This document shows positions 8,110-17,557 of a stretch of DNA of 47,297 nucleotides, piece by piece. Position numbers and translations under genes: made by a program. The stretch is taken from the NCBI GenBank assembly GCA_030680175.1, contig JAUXWO010000119.1:1-47297 (forward strand), in the 5' to 3' direction. The notes under the pieces were generated by a model. That model was not told where the DNA came from, searched no databases, and worked only from the letters and a program-made list of their open reading frames with translations. The stretch comes from Vicinamibacterales bacterium (GTDB lineage: Bacteria; Acidobacteriota; Vicinamibacteria; Vicinamibacterales; UBA2999). How positions within the stretch are numbered: the first letter of the stretch is position 1; the number at the start of each line of letters is the position of its first letter.

Positions 8110-9837
8110 TCAGGACTCGCGCAGGCTCGTCGCGAGCAGCCGCTGGAAGCGGCCGTCCGGCCGCGCGGCCAGCTCGGCGAACGTCCCGCGCTCCACCACC
8201 GCCCCCTCCGCGAGCACCAGGATCTCGTCCGCCCGCTCCAGCCCCGCCACGCGGTGCGTCACCAGCAGCACCGCGCGATCCCGCGCGAGCCCCACGAACT
8301 CCTCCACGAGCCGTCGTTCCGTCTCGGGGTCGACCTGCGACGTGGGCTCGTCGAGGAGCACAATCGGCGCGTCCCTCAGGAGCACGCGCGCGAGGGCCAG
8401 CCGCTGGCGCTCCCCACCCGAGAGCGTCATCCCGCGTTCGCCAATCCACGTGTCGCGGCCGGCGGGCCACTTGGCGACGGTAGAGCCGAGCCCCGCCCGG
8501 ATCAGGGCCGCGTCCACCGCCTCGTCCGAGGCGTCCGGACGGGCGAGCCGGACGTTCTCCGCCAGCGTCCCGGTGAAGACATCCGTGCGCTGGGCCATCC
8601 ACGCCACCTGGGCGCGCGCGGCGTCGCCGTCGAGTGACGAGAGGTCGTGGCCCGCGAGCCTGATCGTTCCCGGCGGCGCGGCCCAGAACGTGAGCAGCAC
8701 CTGCACCAGCGTGGACTTGCCCGCGCCGCTCTCGCCGACAAGCGCGACCAGCCGTCCCCGGTCGAGCGTCAGGCTGACATCGCGCAGCGCGGCGGCCCCG
8801 GCGCCGGGATACGTGAACGTCAGGGACGACACCTGCACGAGCGGATGCCCGGGGATCGGCTGGACACCTGTTGCGATCGCCGACGCCGGCCGGGGTGTGT
8901 CGGCCAGCACCCGTGCCGCGGCGGCATGCGTCGCGGACAGGGACTGCGCGGCGGGGACCAGAGGCGCGACGGCTTCGAAGCTGGCCAGGGTCAGCAGGGT
9001 GGCCACCGTCAGCGCGACACCAGACACCGCGCCCGCGTCGACGAGCGGCGCAAGGGCGATGATGACGGCGACGGCCGTCACGTCGGTCAGCCACGACACC
9101 AGCGCCGCGCCGGTCGAGGAGGCGCGCACCGCCGTCTGCTGGGCCGCCTCGAGTTGCCGGCCCACGTCGTCGAGGCGGGCGACATGCCGCGCTCCGGCAT
9201 CGAAGGCGAGGAGGTCGGCGGCTCCCTGCACGCCGTCGACGAGCGCCGCGTGCAGGGCGGCACGTGCGGTCATCTGCGCGGCTCCGGCGCGCCGCCCGAG
9301 CAGCCAGGCCAGCAGCGGCACGCCGATCCCGGCGAGGAGCAGGCCGGCCAGGGCGATCAGTCCGGCCACGGGAGCGATCCACGCCAGGGCCAACGCCGTG
9401 GCGGCGATCACCACGGCGGCCGTCGCCGCGGGGCCGGCGAGACGCAGGTAGGCGTGTTCGATCGTGTCGACATCCGCGAGGATCCGCGCCAGCATGTCGC
9501 CGCTGGATCGGCGATGCCACACGGCAGGCACCAGCGGCGCCAGGCCCAGGAACACGTGGACACGGAGCCGCGCCAGCAGGCGCAGCGTCACGTCGTGCGA
9601 CACCAGGCGCTCGAGGTACCGGCCCACGCCTCGCGTGATCCCGAAGAACCGGACGCCGACGACGGCCACCTGAAGGACCGCGATCGAGGGATGAAGGGCC
9701 GCCGTGGCGATGAGCCACGCGGACGTGCCCATCAGGGCGACCGACGCACCGACGGTGATGGTCATCAGCCCGATTCCGAGCGCAAAGCGGCGGCGCTCCG
9801 GGAACGCGAGCCGCGCCAGCACGGCCCACGCCGTCAT
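8110..9837 (-). CDS. cydC: Thiol reductant ABC exporter subunit CydC
   Basis: This 575-residue half-transporter has six predicted membrane helices followed by an ABC ATPase. Walker A is GESGAGKST, the signature is TLSGGERQRLALAR, and Walker B is IVLLDEPTSQVD, with a downstream H-loop (VTHR). CydDC exports glutathione/cysteine to the periplasm and is needed to assemble cytochrome bd. It is the last gene of the minus-strand cydABDC operon and overlaps cydD by 4 bp. Confidence 0.93.
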   Translation of the reverse strand: MTAWAVLARLAFPERRRFALGIGLMTITVGASVALMGTSAWLIATAALHPSIAVLQVAVVGVRFFGITRGVGRYLERLVSHDVTLRLLARLRVHVFLGLAPLVPAVWHRRSSGDMLARILADVDTIEHAYLRLAGPAATAAVVIAATALALAWIAPVAGLIALAGLLLAGIGVPLLAWLLGRRAGAAQMTARAALHAALVDGVQGAADLLAFDAGARHVARLDDVGRQLEAAQQTAVRASSTGAALVSWLTDVTAVAVIIALAPLVDAGAVSGVALTVATLLTLASFEAVAPLVPAAQSLSATHAAAARVLADTPRPASAIATGVQPIPGHPLVQVSSLTFTYPGAGAAALRDVSLTLDRGRLVALVGESGAGKSTLVQVLLTFWAAPPGTIRLAGHDLSSLDGDAARAQVAWMAQRTDVFTGTLAENVRLARPDASDEAVDAALIRAGLGSTVAKWPAGRDTWIGERGMTLSGGERQRLALARVLLRDAPIVLLDEPTSQVDPETERRLVEEFVGLARDRAVLLVTHRVAGLERADEILVLAEGAVVERGTFAELAARPDGRFQRLLATSLRES

Positions 9838-11471
9838 GACGCCGGCCTCGTGGCGGGCAGTGTGAGCACGCGGTCTGCCGCGCGAAGGGTCGTCGCGCGA
9901 TGCGAGACGAGCAGGACGGTGCGGCCCTGCCGCGCCTCGCGCAGTCCGTCGAGCACGCGGGCCTCCGTCTCGAGGTCGAGATCGGCGGTGGGCTCGTCGA
10001 GCAGCAGGACCGGCGCACGCTTGAGATACGCCCGCGCCAGGGCCAGTCGCTGCGCCTCGCCTCCCGACAGGCCCACGCCCTGTTCACCGACGCGCGTCTC
10101 CAACCCGCGCGGCAGGCGGGCGACCACCTCGTCGAACGCCGCGAGATCGAGGACCCGGGCGATCTCCGCGTCCGACGCGGAGGGGTGGCCCAGGCACAGA
10201 TTGTCGCGGACGGTGCCATGAAAGAGATGCGGGCGCTGGGGCGCCCAGCTGACGTGCCGCCGCCACGCGTCGGGGGGCCACTCGTCGAGCGGCCGGCCGT
10301 CGATCACGATCCGGCCCGCGGCCGGGGGGCGGAAGCGCAGCACCGCCTGGAGGAGGCTGCTCTTGCCGGCGCCTGTCGGGCCGGCGATCCCCAGACACTC
10401 CCCGGCGGCCGCCGTGACCGTGACGGCCCCGAGCGCCGTGGCGCGCGCATCGTCGTACGCCATGACCACGCCGTCGAACGTCAGCGTCGGGGGCGCGGGC
10501 AAGGGCGGCCCGCTCCCTGACGGCGCCGCGGGGCTGATCGCGGCGGCCGCGTCCAACTGCGTCTCGATGGCCGCAAGTTGACGCAGCGTCTCCCGTCCGG
10601 CCATGCCCGCATGGAACGAGGTGCCGAGCGTGCGCAGCGGCCGGTAGAACTCCGGCGCCAGCAGCAGGACCGCGAGCGCTTCGGCAAACGAGATCCAGTC
10701 GTACAGGAGGCGGAGGCCCACCTCCACGGCAACGATGGCCGTGCCGAGCGTGGCCAGGAGTTCGAGGGCGAGCGACGACAGGAACGCCACGCGCAGCACG
10801 TCCATCGTCAGGGTCCGGAATCGATCGGAGGCGGTGTGGAGCGTGGCGGCCTCTGCCTCGACACGTCCGAAGGCGCGGAGTGTGACCAGCCCCTGTACCG
10901 CGTCGAGGAATCGGGCCCCGAGCCGGGCCAGTTCCTGCCACTGCTGCTCGGTTCGCTCGCGCGCGGCGCTCCCGAGCAGCCACATGAAGAGCGGGATGAG
11001 GGGCCCGGTCACGAGGAGGACGGCGCCCGACAGGGGATCGACCCACGCCACCGTGAGGAGAACGCCGGCCGGAATGACGATGGCGAGCCGGACCTGGGGG
11101 CGGTAGGCGGCGAGGTAGGCCTCGAGCGCTTCGACGCCGCCGGCGAGGGTGGCGGTGGTGGCGCCCGTCCGCTCGTGATCGAGCCAGCGAGGCCCGGCGT
11201 CCAGGATTCGTGTGGTGATGGTCGAACGGAGGTCCCGCCTGGTCCGGCCGGCTGCCGCGCTCGCGCCCGTCTCGGCGAGCCAGCCAAGGCCGGCGCGCGC
11301 GGCGGACACGAGCACGAGCCACGCGAGGGGCGCGAGGACGGCACTGCGCCCGGCGTTCGCCAGGAACAGCGCGTCGATCACGCGGGCCAGCAGCAGGGCC
11401 TGCGGGATCACCAGCAGGCCCGCGGCCAGCGCGAGCGTCGTGTGCCAGTCGGGGAGGGCCGGACGCACCAC
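9834..11471 (-). CDS. cydD: Thiol reductant ABC exporter subunit CydD
   Basis: This half-transporter of about 545 residues has N-terminal membrane helices and a C-terminal ATPase with Walker A GPTGAGKSS, signature GLSGGEAQRLALARAY and Walker B VLLLDEPTADLD. The start is not an ATG. The reading frame runs far upstream through cydB, but the first plausible in-frame start after the cydB stop is GTG 11471 (or the adjacent GTG 11468), giving a protein beginning VVRPALPDWH just before the first helix. It pairs with CydC as a heterodimeric cysteine/glutathione exporter. Confidence 0.9.
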   Translation of the reverse strand: MVRPALPDWHTTLALAAGLLVIPQALLLARVIDALFLANAGRSAVLAPLAWLVLVSAARAGLGWLAETGASAAAGRTRRDLRSTITTRILDAGPRWLDHERTGATTATLAGGVEALEAYLAAYRPQVRLAIVIPAGVLLTVAWVDPLSGAVLLVTGPLIPLFMWLLGSAARERTEQQWQELARLGARFLDAVQGLVTLRAFGRVEAEAATLHTASDRFRTLTMDVLRVAFLSSLALELLATLGTAIVAVEVGLRLLYDWISFAEALAVLLLAPEFYRPLRTLGTSFHAGMAGRETLRQLAAIETQLDAAAAISPAAPSGSGPPLPAPPTLTFDGVVMAYDDARATALGAVTVTAAAGECLGIAGPTGAGKSSLLQAVLRFRPPAAGRIVIDGRPLDEWPPDAWRRHVSWAPQRPHLFHGTVRDNLCLGHPSASDAEIARVLDLAAFDEVVARLPRGLETRVGEQGVGLSGGEAQRLALARAYLKRAPVLLLDEPTADLDLETEARVLDGLREARQGRTVLLVSHRATTLRAADRVLTLPATRPAS

Positions 11472-11533
11472 GGGTGATTGTGCCGCCTGCCGGTCCGGGA
11501 CGCGAAGGGCGCGTGACGGGCCGCGTCGCGGCG

Positions 11534-12550
11534 TCAGTACTCCAGCGGCGTGTCCGCCGTCACACGGTGGCGGAACACCCAGTAGGTCCACCCCTGGTAG
11601 AGGAGGACGATCGGGACGAAGATCAGCGCGATCACGCTCATGATCGTCAGGGTATACGGCGTCGACGACGCGTTGTAGATCGTGAGGCTCCAGTCCGCAT
11701 TCAGGCTCGAGACCATCACCCGCGGATAGAGCGCCATGAAGATCGTGATCGTCGAAGTCGCGATGGCGAGGCACGTCATCGCGAACGCCCAGCCGAGGCG
11801 CGCGCGGTGCACGAACACCCCGGCCGCCAGCATGCTGCCGACCGCCGTCATGGGCACGAGCCCCGGATTGACCCCGAGGCGTGCGAACGCGTCCGTCCAC
11901 GCGTAGGTGGCCGCGGCGAACGCCAGGACGGCGGCCGTCGCGAGGGGACCGACCGTCCGCGTGGCCCGAAGCGCCCGGGTGCGAATGGGGTCCGTGCTCT
12001 TCAGGTTGAGGAAGATCGCGCCGTGGGTCGTGAACGCCGTGAACGACGCCACGCCGCAGATGAGCGCGTACGGATTCAGCAGGTCGAAGAAGCCGCCGAC
12101 GTAGTGCATGTCGGCATCGATGGGCACGCCGCGGAGCAGGTTGCCGAGCGCCACGCCCCAGAGCAGGGCGGGCACGGCGCTCCCGACGAAGATCATCCAG
12201 TCCCACGTGGCGCGCCACGTGGGATGGCGATCCTTGCTCCGGAACTCGAAGGCGACGCCACGGACGATGAGCGCCGCCAGCAGGAGGAACAACGCCAGGT
12301 AGAAGCCGCTGAAGAGCGTGGCATACCAGTGCGGAAAGGCGGCGAACATCGCCCCGCCCGCGGTGATGATCCAGACCTCGTTGCCGTCCCACACGGGGCC
12401 GATCGTGTGGATGATGCGCCGCCGCTCCGTGTCGGTGCGGCCGAGGAACGGCAGCAGGATGCCGACGCCGTAGTCGAATCCCTCGAGCACGAAGAACCCG
12501 ATGAAGAGCACGACGATGAGCACGAACCAGAGCGTGTTGAGATCCATCAT
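11534..12550 (-). CDS. cydB: Cytochrome bd oxidase subunit II
   Basis: This 338-residue protein is predicted to have eight or nine transmembrane helices. It begins with the typical MDLNTLWFVLIVVLFIGFFV helix and contains the family motif FVLEGFDYGVGIL, plus the GPVWDGNEVWII segment shared by CydB proteins. It forms the quinol oxidase with CydA, giving oxygen respiration at low oxygen. It is 12 bp downstream of cydA and followed by cydD after 62 bp. Confidence 0.96.
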   Translation of the reverse strand: MMDLNTLWFVLIVVLFIGFFVLEGFDYGVGILLPFLGRTDTERRRIIHTIGPVWDGNEVWIITAGGAMFAAFPHWYATLFSGFYLALFLLLAALIVRGVAFEFRSKDRHPTWRATWDWMIFVGSAVPALLWGVALGNLLRGVPIDADMHYVGGFFDLLNPYALICGVASFTAFTTHGAIFLNLKSTDPIRTRALRATRTVGPLATAAVLAFAAATYAWTDAFARLGVNPGLVPMTAVGSMLAAGVFVHRARLGWAFAMTCLAIATSTITIFMALYPRVMVSSLNADWSLTIYNASSTPYTLTIMSVIALIFVPIVLLYQGWTYWVFRHRVTADTPLEY

Positions 12551-12562
12551 GGTTCGTCTCCC

Positions 12563-13957
12563 TCAGGCGTGGGCCGGCGCCGGCGCGGCGTCGGGGTCGC
12601 CGGCGGCGGTGAGATCAGGCACCGCCAGGCCGGCGCGCGCGAACTTCATCAGCAGGTAGACGTCGGCGGCCATCAGCGCGCCGTAGATGACGGCAAAGCC
12701 AATGAGCGAGGTCAGCACCATGCCGGCGCTGACGGTGGGCGACACGGCATCGGCGGTCCGCTGCAGGCCGAAGACGATCCAGGGCTGCCGGCCGATCTCC
12801 GTGAAGATCCAGCCGGTCGAGTTCCCGATGTAGGGCAGGGCGATGCCCCAGAGGGCCGCCGTGAGCAGCCAGGGATGGCCGAACCGCTCGCGGACGACCG
12901 CGACGACGGCCCAGAGGCCGAGCGCCAGCATGAGCATGCCGGCCCCGACCATGAGGCGGAAGGTCCAGTAGGTCCACTTGACCGGCGGCACGTAGTCGCC
13001 GGGGCCGTACTGCTCGACGTAGGCTTCCTGCAGATCGTTGATCCCGCGCACTTCGCCGTCGAACCGGTTGTAGGCGAGGAAGCTGAGGAGCCCGGGGACC
13101 TTCACGGCGAAGACGTCGCGGCGCTCCCGCTCGTCGCCCCAGGTGAAGAGCGACATCGCCGCCGGGTTCTCCGTGTCCCAGAGCGCCTCGGCCGCGGCCA
13201 TCTTCATCGGCTGCACCCGCATCATGTACTGGGCCTGCGTGTGCCCGACGGTCATCACCGCCAGCGTGGACACGAGGGCGTACACGGCGCCGATCCGGAA
13301 CGACAGGCTGAAGGCCTCGAGGTGTTCCTCGTCCGCGGGCTTCCGGAGGTGCCAGGCGCTGATGCCCATGATGAAGAAGGCCGCGGTCGCCATGGCCCCG
13401 GTGATGACGTGGGGGAACTGCACGAAGACATGCGGGTTGGTGATGAGCGCCAGGAAGTCGTTCATCTCGGCGCGTCCGTTGCGCAGGACGTAGCCCATGG
13501 GCTGCTGCATGAACGAGTTGGCCACCAGGATCCAGTACGCGGAGAGGTTCGACCCGATGGCGACCATCCAGATCGTGGCCAGGTGGACCTTCTTCGGGAG
13601 CTTGTCCCAGCCGAAGATCCAGAGGCCGAGGAAGGTGGACTCCAGGAAGAACGCCACCAGCGCCTCGATGGCCAGCGGGGCGCCGAAGACATCCCCGACG
13701 AACCGCGAGTACTCCGACCAGTTCATCCCGAACTGGAACTCCTGCACGATCCCGGTGACGATCCCCATGGCGAAGTTGATGAGGAAGAGCTTTCCCCAGA
13801 ACTTCGTCATCTTCTTGTAGATGGGGCGGTCGGTCACGACCCAGGCCGTGTGGAGCAGGGCCACGACCCAGATGAGGCCGATGGTCAGGGGGACGAAGAA
13901 GAAGTGGTAGACCGTCGTGACGCCGAACTGCCACCGCGCCAGCGTGAGTGCGTCCAT
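12563..13957 (-). CDS. cydA: Cytochrome bd oxidase subunit I
   Basis: This 464-residue protein is predicted to have nine transmembrane helices. His18 (VYHFFF) matches a ligand of the heme in the dioxygen site. The Gly-Arg-Gln-Pro-Trp motif (GRQPW) characteristic of CydA lies near residue 389, and the conserved segment [20 protein letters not shown] is intact. The length suits the short Q-loop type. ATG 13957 is preceded by GGAGG 10 bp upstream; longer in-frame extensions enter the noncoding gap before tdk. It is the first gene of the cydABDC operon. No cydX-like small ORF was recognised. Confidence 0.96.
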   Translation of the reverse strand: MDALTLARWQFGVTTVYHFFFVPLTIGLIWVVALLHTAWVVTDRPIYKKMTKFWGKLFLINFAMGIVTGIVQEFQFGMNWSEYSRFVGDVFGAPLAIEALVAFFLESTFLGLWIFGWDKLPKKVHLATIWMVAIGSNLSAYWILVANSFMQQPMGYVLRNGRAEMNDFLALITNPHVFVQFPHVITGAMATAAFFIMGISAWHLRKPADEEHLEAFSLSFRIGAVYALVSTLAVMTVGHTQAQYMMRVQPMKMAAAEALWDTENPAAMSLFTWGDERERRDVFAVKVPGLLSFLAYNRFDGEVRGINDLQEAYVEQYGPGDYVPPVKWTYWTFRLMVGAGMLMLALGLWAVVAVVRERFGHPWLLTAALWGIALPYIGNSTGWIFTEIGRQPWIVFGLQRTADAVSPTVSAGMVLTSLIGFAVIYGALMAADVYLLMKFARAGLAVPDLTAAGDPDAAPAPAHA

Positions 13958-14181
13958 ACCGTGTCTGCCTCCGGGTACATGAAGCCGCTCTGCCTGACGC
14001 AAGCACCGTACCCGAGGTGGGGCCTGCCGCGCCAGCCGGATCCGCTTTCCCTTCGAGCGGCGGTAACCTGCTGACGGCGCGCGAATTGGCACAGGGACGG
14101 GGGCGCGGCCGCCCCCGTCTCGGGCGGCACGCCGCCCCGGGGGGACGCCGCCAGGGGGGTGCACCGCCGGATTCCCGGCGC

Positions 14182-14193
14182 TATAGTGAACCC
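14182..14193 (+). promoter_or_regulatory. -10 element giving a leaderless tdk transcript
   Basis: TATAGT at 14182-14187 ends 6 bp before ATG 14194, so the normal +1 position falls on the A of the start codon. No ribosome-binding site fits. No good -35 is seen. The rest of the 13958-14193 gap shows no gene. Confidence 0.6.
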
Positions 14194-14805
14194 ATGGATG
14201 TCGTTCGCACCCCCAGCCAGGGCTGGATCGAAGTCATCGTCGGCAGCATGTTCAGCGGGAAGAGCGAGGAACTGATTCGCCGGTTGCGTCGCGCGCAGAT
14301 TGCGCGGCAGCGCGTGCAGATTTTCAAGCCGGCCGTGGACACGCGCTACGACGAATACCACATCGTCTCGCACAGCGAGCTGCGGATTCCGTCCGAAAGC
14401 GCGTCCTCGAGCGCGGAGCTGCTGTCACACGTGCGGCCCGACACCGAGGTCGTCGGCATCGACGAAGGGCAGTTCTTCGACGCCGAGTTGCCGATCGTCT
14501 GCACGACGCTCGCCGAGCGCGGCCTGCGCGTCATCGTGGCGGGGCTGGACCAGGACTACCTGGGCAAGCCCTTCGAGCCGATGCCGCACCTGCTCGCCAT
14601 CGCCGAGTACATCACCAAGACGCGCGCCATCTGCATGGTGTGCGGGAATCCGGCCAACCACACGCAGCGGCTGGTCGTGAGCCACGACCGCGTGCTGCTC
14701 GGCGCGCAGGGGACTTACGAGGCGCGGTGCCGCCGGTGCTTCGATGTCTCGCTGGCGGAGGCGCCGGGCGGCGTCGAGGACGTGCCCACGGCGGAGCCGC
14801 GCTAG
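14194..14805 (+). CDS. tdk: Thymidine kinase
   Basis: This 203-residue type II thymidine kinase phosphorylates thymidine in the pyrimidine salvage pathway. The P-loop [11 protein letters not shown] is near residue 15, and the Walker-B-like DEGQFFD near residue 90. The lasso domain has two cysteine pairs (CMVCG, CRRC) that bind structural zinc. The C-terminus is slightly extended after the last cysteine pair. It is transcribed from its own promoter with the -10 immediately upstream, divergent from cydA. Confidence 0.95.
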   Translation: MDVVRTPSQGWIEVIVGSMFSGKSEELIRRLRRAQIARQRVQIFKPAVDTRYDEYHIVSHSELRIPSESASSSAELLSHVRPDTEVVGIDEGQFFDAELPIVCTTLAERGLRVIVAGLDQDYLGKPFEPMPHLLAIAEYITKTRAICMVCGNPANHTQRLVVSHDRVLLGAQGTYEARCRRCFDVSLAEAPGGVEDVPTAEPR

Positions 14806-14829
14806 CCGCCATGGGGGGAGGCTAGGGGC

Positions 14830-15396
14830 GTGGCGCTGACCGACCTGCTTCCGCGTGCCCTGCTGCTGCTGGGGCTCGGCTTCCTCGTGGCGAACGTGCG
14901 CGTGGCCGTGGACCTGGTCCGGTGGGCACGCCGCCGTTCCGAGGCCGTGCTGGTCTGGCGCGGGCGCACGCCGCCGTTCTACGGCCTGTCGCTCGGCATC
15001 GGCGTCCTGCTCGGCGTGCTGATCCTGTTCAAGCTGTTCGTGCAGCTGCAGCCGCCGTCCCGGTTCTTCGGCGAGCTGATGATGTTCGTCTACTACGGCT
15101 ATGCGCTGCCGCTCAGCACCCGCATCCGGCGCGGGCTGTACGCCGACGGGATCTGGGTGGACCGCGGCTTCATGCCGTACACCCACATCGGGGGCCTCAG
15201 CTGGCGCGAGGGCGCGCCCGACACGACGCTGGTGGTGATCGCGCGGGACAAGGGCACCGCACGGCGGCTCGACGTGCCGGGCCCGCTGCTCGGCGAGGTG
15301 CGCCGGCACCTCCGTGAGAAGGTCACCGCGCACGACATCGACTTCGTCGGCGCCGCGCTGGATCTGGGAGGGCATGATGCACGGGAAGATATCTGA
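14830..15396 (+). CDS. Hypothetical membrane protein with a PH-like tail
   Basis: This 188-residue protein starts at a GTG 24 bp after tdk. Hydrophobic segments lie at about residues 7-25, 53-73 and 84-95. A soluble C-terminal half from about residue 98 contains GLYADGIWVDRGFMPYTHIG and a later VVIARDKGTARRLDVPG. This alternation of short strands and one terminal helix resembles PH-like domains of the DUF5673 type, but I cannot confirm the family. It may be co-transcribed with tdk. Function is unknown. Confidence 0.7.
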   Translation: MALTDLLPRALLLLGLGFLVANVRVAVDLVRWARRRSEAVLVWRGRTPPFYGLSLGIGVLLGVLILFKLFVQLQPPSRFFGELMMFVYYGYALPLSTRIRRGLYADGIWVDRGFMPYTHIGGLSWREGAPDTTLVVIARDKGTARRLDVPGPLLGEVRRHLREKVTAHDIDFVGAALDLGGHDAREDI

Positions 15397-15640
15397 CGAT
15401 CTCTTGATGTGGTGATGTGGTGAACTGATGTGGAGATGTCCAGATCTTCGATGTATCTCGTGATCTGGTGACCTGGTGATCTGGTGATCTGGTGATCTGG
15501 TGATCTGGTGATCTGGTGATCTGGTGATCTGGTGATCTGGCGATCTGGCGATCTGGTGACCTGTCTGCGGGTGGCCGCCACCGGTCACCGCGCCGATAGC
15601 CGCCAGCTGAAAGCCGATCGCTGATCGCTGACCGCCTACA
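15397..15640. repeat. Composite repeat: 9-mer GATCTGGTG tract plus AGCCGAT-type tract (A1+B1)
   Basis: From about 15397 to 15560 the sequence is built on 9-bp units GATCTGGTG. At least eight near-identical units run from about 15460, preceded by degenerate copies and an internal core at 15440-15468 that carries CCAGATC and GTATCTCGTG. After a short linker, 15590-15640 contains AGCCGAT/CGCTGAT units. It fills the gap before ku. Confidence 0.9.
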
Positions 15641-15681
15641 GAGTCCTCCCCGTGTGCCGATAACTTGCCGAGGAGCAGCCG

Positions 15682-16575
15682 ATGGCCATTCGTCCCACTT
15701 GGAAGGGCTACCTGAAGGTCAGCCTCGTCACGATCCCGGTGCGGGTCTACCCGGCTACCGAGTCGAGCGCCACCATCTCGTTCAATCAGCTGCACGCCGA
15801 GTGCCAGACGCGGATCCAGCAGAAGAAGTGGTGCCCCTCCTGCGAACGTGAGATCACCTCCGCCGAGGTGGTCAAGGGCTACGAGTTCGAGAAGGGCCGC
15901 TGGGTGGTCATCGCCGACGAGGATGTCGCGAAGGTGCGCGCCGAGTCGACGAAGGTGATCAACCTCGTCCAGTTCGCCGGCGCCGGCGCCATCGACCCGA
16001 TGTACGTCGACAAGACGTACTACCTGGCCCCCGAGGGGCCCATGGCCAACGACGCCTACGCCGTGATGCGCGACGGCATGCGCGACCACACGGGCATCGG
16101 CAAGATGGCCATCCACGGCCGCGAGTACCTGGTGGCCATCCGCCCGCACAAGCAGGGGCTGGTGATGCACACGCTGCATCATGCCGCCGAGATCCGGACC
16201 ATCGACCAGATCGACGAGCTACGCGAAGTGCGCGGGCAGGTCGCGCCCGCTGAGGCGAAGCTGGCCTCGCAGGTCATCCAGAGCCTCGAGGGCCCGCTCG
16301 ACCTCCGGGACTACCAGGACGAGTACCAGCAGGGGCTACGGCAGATCATCGAGGCGAAGATTGCCGGCGAGGAGATCGCCATGCCGGAGGAGTCCACGCC
16401 GCCGAAGGTCGTGGATCTGATGGAGGCGCTCCGGCGCAGCCTCGACTCGGTCAGTCAGGGCAAGAAGAAGACCGCGAAGGTGGACGAGCCGGCGGCCGCC
16501 AAGGCCAAGAAAGTCGCCGAGGGTCCGAAAGCGGTGGCGGCCCGGGGCACGGCGAAGAAGCGAAAGGCTTCTTGA
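15682..16575 (+). CDS. ku: Ku protein for non-homologous end joining
   Basis: This 297-residue homodimeric DNA-end-binding protein starts with the bacterial Ku signature (IRPTWKGYLKVSLVTIPVRV) and has a Cys-x2-Cys element (WCPSCERE, about residue 52). The core beta-barrel region includes GREYLVAIRPHKQGLVMHTL. A Lys/Ala-rich tail from about residue 258 is typical of bacterial Ku proteins and may help DNA threading or ligase recruitment. GAGGAG lies 6 bp before the ATG. The partner ligase LigD is not in this window. Confidence 0.97.
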   Translation: MAIRPTWKGYLKVSLVTIPVRVYPATESSATISFNQLHAECQTRIQQKKWCPSCEREITSAEVVKGYEFEKGRWVVIADEDVAKVRAESTKVINLVQFAGAGAIDPMYVDKTYYLAPEGPMANDAYAVMRDGMRDHTGIGKMAIHGREYLVAIRPHKQGLVMHTLHHAAEIRTIDQIDELREVRGQVAPAEAKLASQVIQSLEGPLDLRDYQDEYQQGLRQIIEAKIAGEEIAMPEESTPPKVVDLMEALRRSLDSVSQGKKKTAKVDEPAAAKAKKVAEGPKAVAARGTAKKRKAS

Positions 16576-16679
16576 TTGCAGATTGCAGATTGCAGATTGA
16601 AGGGCCGAAAGCCGAAAGCCGACAGCCGACAGCCGACAGCCGACAGCTGGCAGCCGAAAGCCGATAGCCGATAGCCCTG
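16576..16679. repeat. Composite heptad repeat: ATTGCAG tract plus AGCCGAC/AGCCGAA tract
   Basis: Just after the ku stop, four copies of a 7-bp ATTGCAG unit are followed by about a dozen 7-bp AGCCGAA/AGCCGAC/AGCCGAT units. The second half matches the B tracts at 15590, 27400 and, inverted, 42612. It fills the space between the convergent ku and phosphatidyltransferase genes. Confidence 0.9.
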
Positions 16680-17447
16680 CTAGAGAAACCAGCCGATCAG
16701 GCCGAGGCCGGCGGCCGTCGGGTCGCGCAGCCAGTCGGGGGGCGTGATCCACACGAACGCGAGGATGGCGATCACCCAGATGTCGTAGGGGACGGTGGAG
16801 CGCTCATCCCGCCAGAAGAAGAACCGCCAGAAGAGCCCTGCCACGCCGTCGGTCGAGGGCATCGGCCGCCCGTCGAGCGCCAGATACGTGTAGTAGATCC
16901 GATTCGCCACCGTCACCACCGACAGCGCCAGGATCACCCAGAGCACGGCGGCCATCCGGTCCGTGAAGGCGCCGATCATGAACAGCACGATCCGCTCGGG
17001 CCGCTCCATGAAGCCCACCTTGCACTTCTGGATCAGGCTCTCGGCGCGCGCCCGGGCGTAGCTCGTCATGATCGAGAAGATCAGCGCGAGCGTGGCCACG
17101 AGCACGTAGTCCTGCCGATCGAGCGTCGAGTAGAGCCAGATGAGGCCCGTGAAGAGGGCCAGGTCCGAAAACCGGTCGAGCGTCGAGTCCCAGAACGCGC
17201 CGAACTCCGACTGCTTCCCCGTGATGTGGGCGACCTTGCCGTCGATGAAGTCGAAGATGTTGGCGACAATCATGATGACGCCCGCGAGGACGAACCGGTC
17301 CACGGCGAGCGCCCAGGCGGCGCCGATGTTGATGAGCACCCCGATCAGGGTGAGGACATTGGGGTGGATCCCCAGGGCCACGCTGGCGTTGATGATCGCG
17401 CGCAGCGGAAACATGCAGATGGCGCCGACGGCGCCGGTAAAGGTCAT
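16680..17447 (-). CDS. CDP-alcohol phosphatidyltransferase family membrane enzyme
   Basis: This 255-residue integral membrane protein carries the CDP-OH-PT motif at Asp66-Asp69-Gly70-Ala73-Gly83-Asp87-Asp91 (DFIDGKVAH, then GAFWDSTLD). All four metal-binding Asp residues are present, but the usual Arg after Ala73 is His74. Enzymes of this family transfer a phosphoalcohol from a CDP-linked lipid or alcohol, so it should make a phospholipid head group; the acceptor is not clear from sequence. ATG 17447 is chosen over the longer frame because a -10-like TACGCT (17464-17459, minus strand) lies just upstream and the protein then begins at the expected point before the first helix. Confidence 0.88.
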   Translation of the reverse strand: MTFTGAVGAICMFPLRAIINASVALGIHPNVLTLIGVLINIGAAWALAVDRFVLAGVIMIVANIFDFIDGKVAHITGKQSEFGAFWDSTLDRFSDLALFTGLIWLYSTLDRQDYVLVATLALIFSIMTSYARARAESLIQKCKVGFMERPERIVLFMIGAFTDRMAAVLWVILALSVVTVANRIYYTYLALDGRPMPSTDGVAGLFWRFFFWRDERSTVPYDIWVIAILAFVWITPPDWLRDPTAAGLGLIGWFL

Positions 17448-17533
17448 AGAGTGTCTGAAGCGTAGCCGACCGGCCGTCTCCAACTCAAGTACGGCGGCCC
17501 GGGCGGGCGTCCCCCGGCGGAGGCGGGGGGAGG

Positions 17534-17539
17534 TAGAAT
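17534..17539 (+). promoter_or_regulatory. -10 element upstream of the first CNNM gene
   Basis: TAGAAT sits 18 bp before ATG 17558, placing the predicted transcript start near 17546 with a leader of about 12 nt. Confidence 0.4.
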
Positions 17540-17557
17540 GAGGGCGCTCCGCACACC

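Noticed and set aside
11474-14074. Plus-strand open frame of about 866 codons opposite cydA/cydB
   Set aside because: Asp/His/Arg-rich antisense product with no family features; cydA and cydB are unmistakable.
13958-14193. Strong promoter for cydA
   Set aside because: I saw only weak -10 and -35 candidates on the minus strand and could not choose one, so none is listed.
15460-15560. CRISPR array
   Set aside because: The GATCTGGTG units are contiguous 9-mers with no spacers of 25-45 bp, and no cas gene is present.
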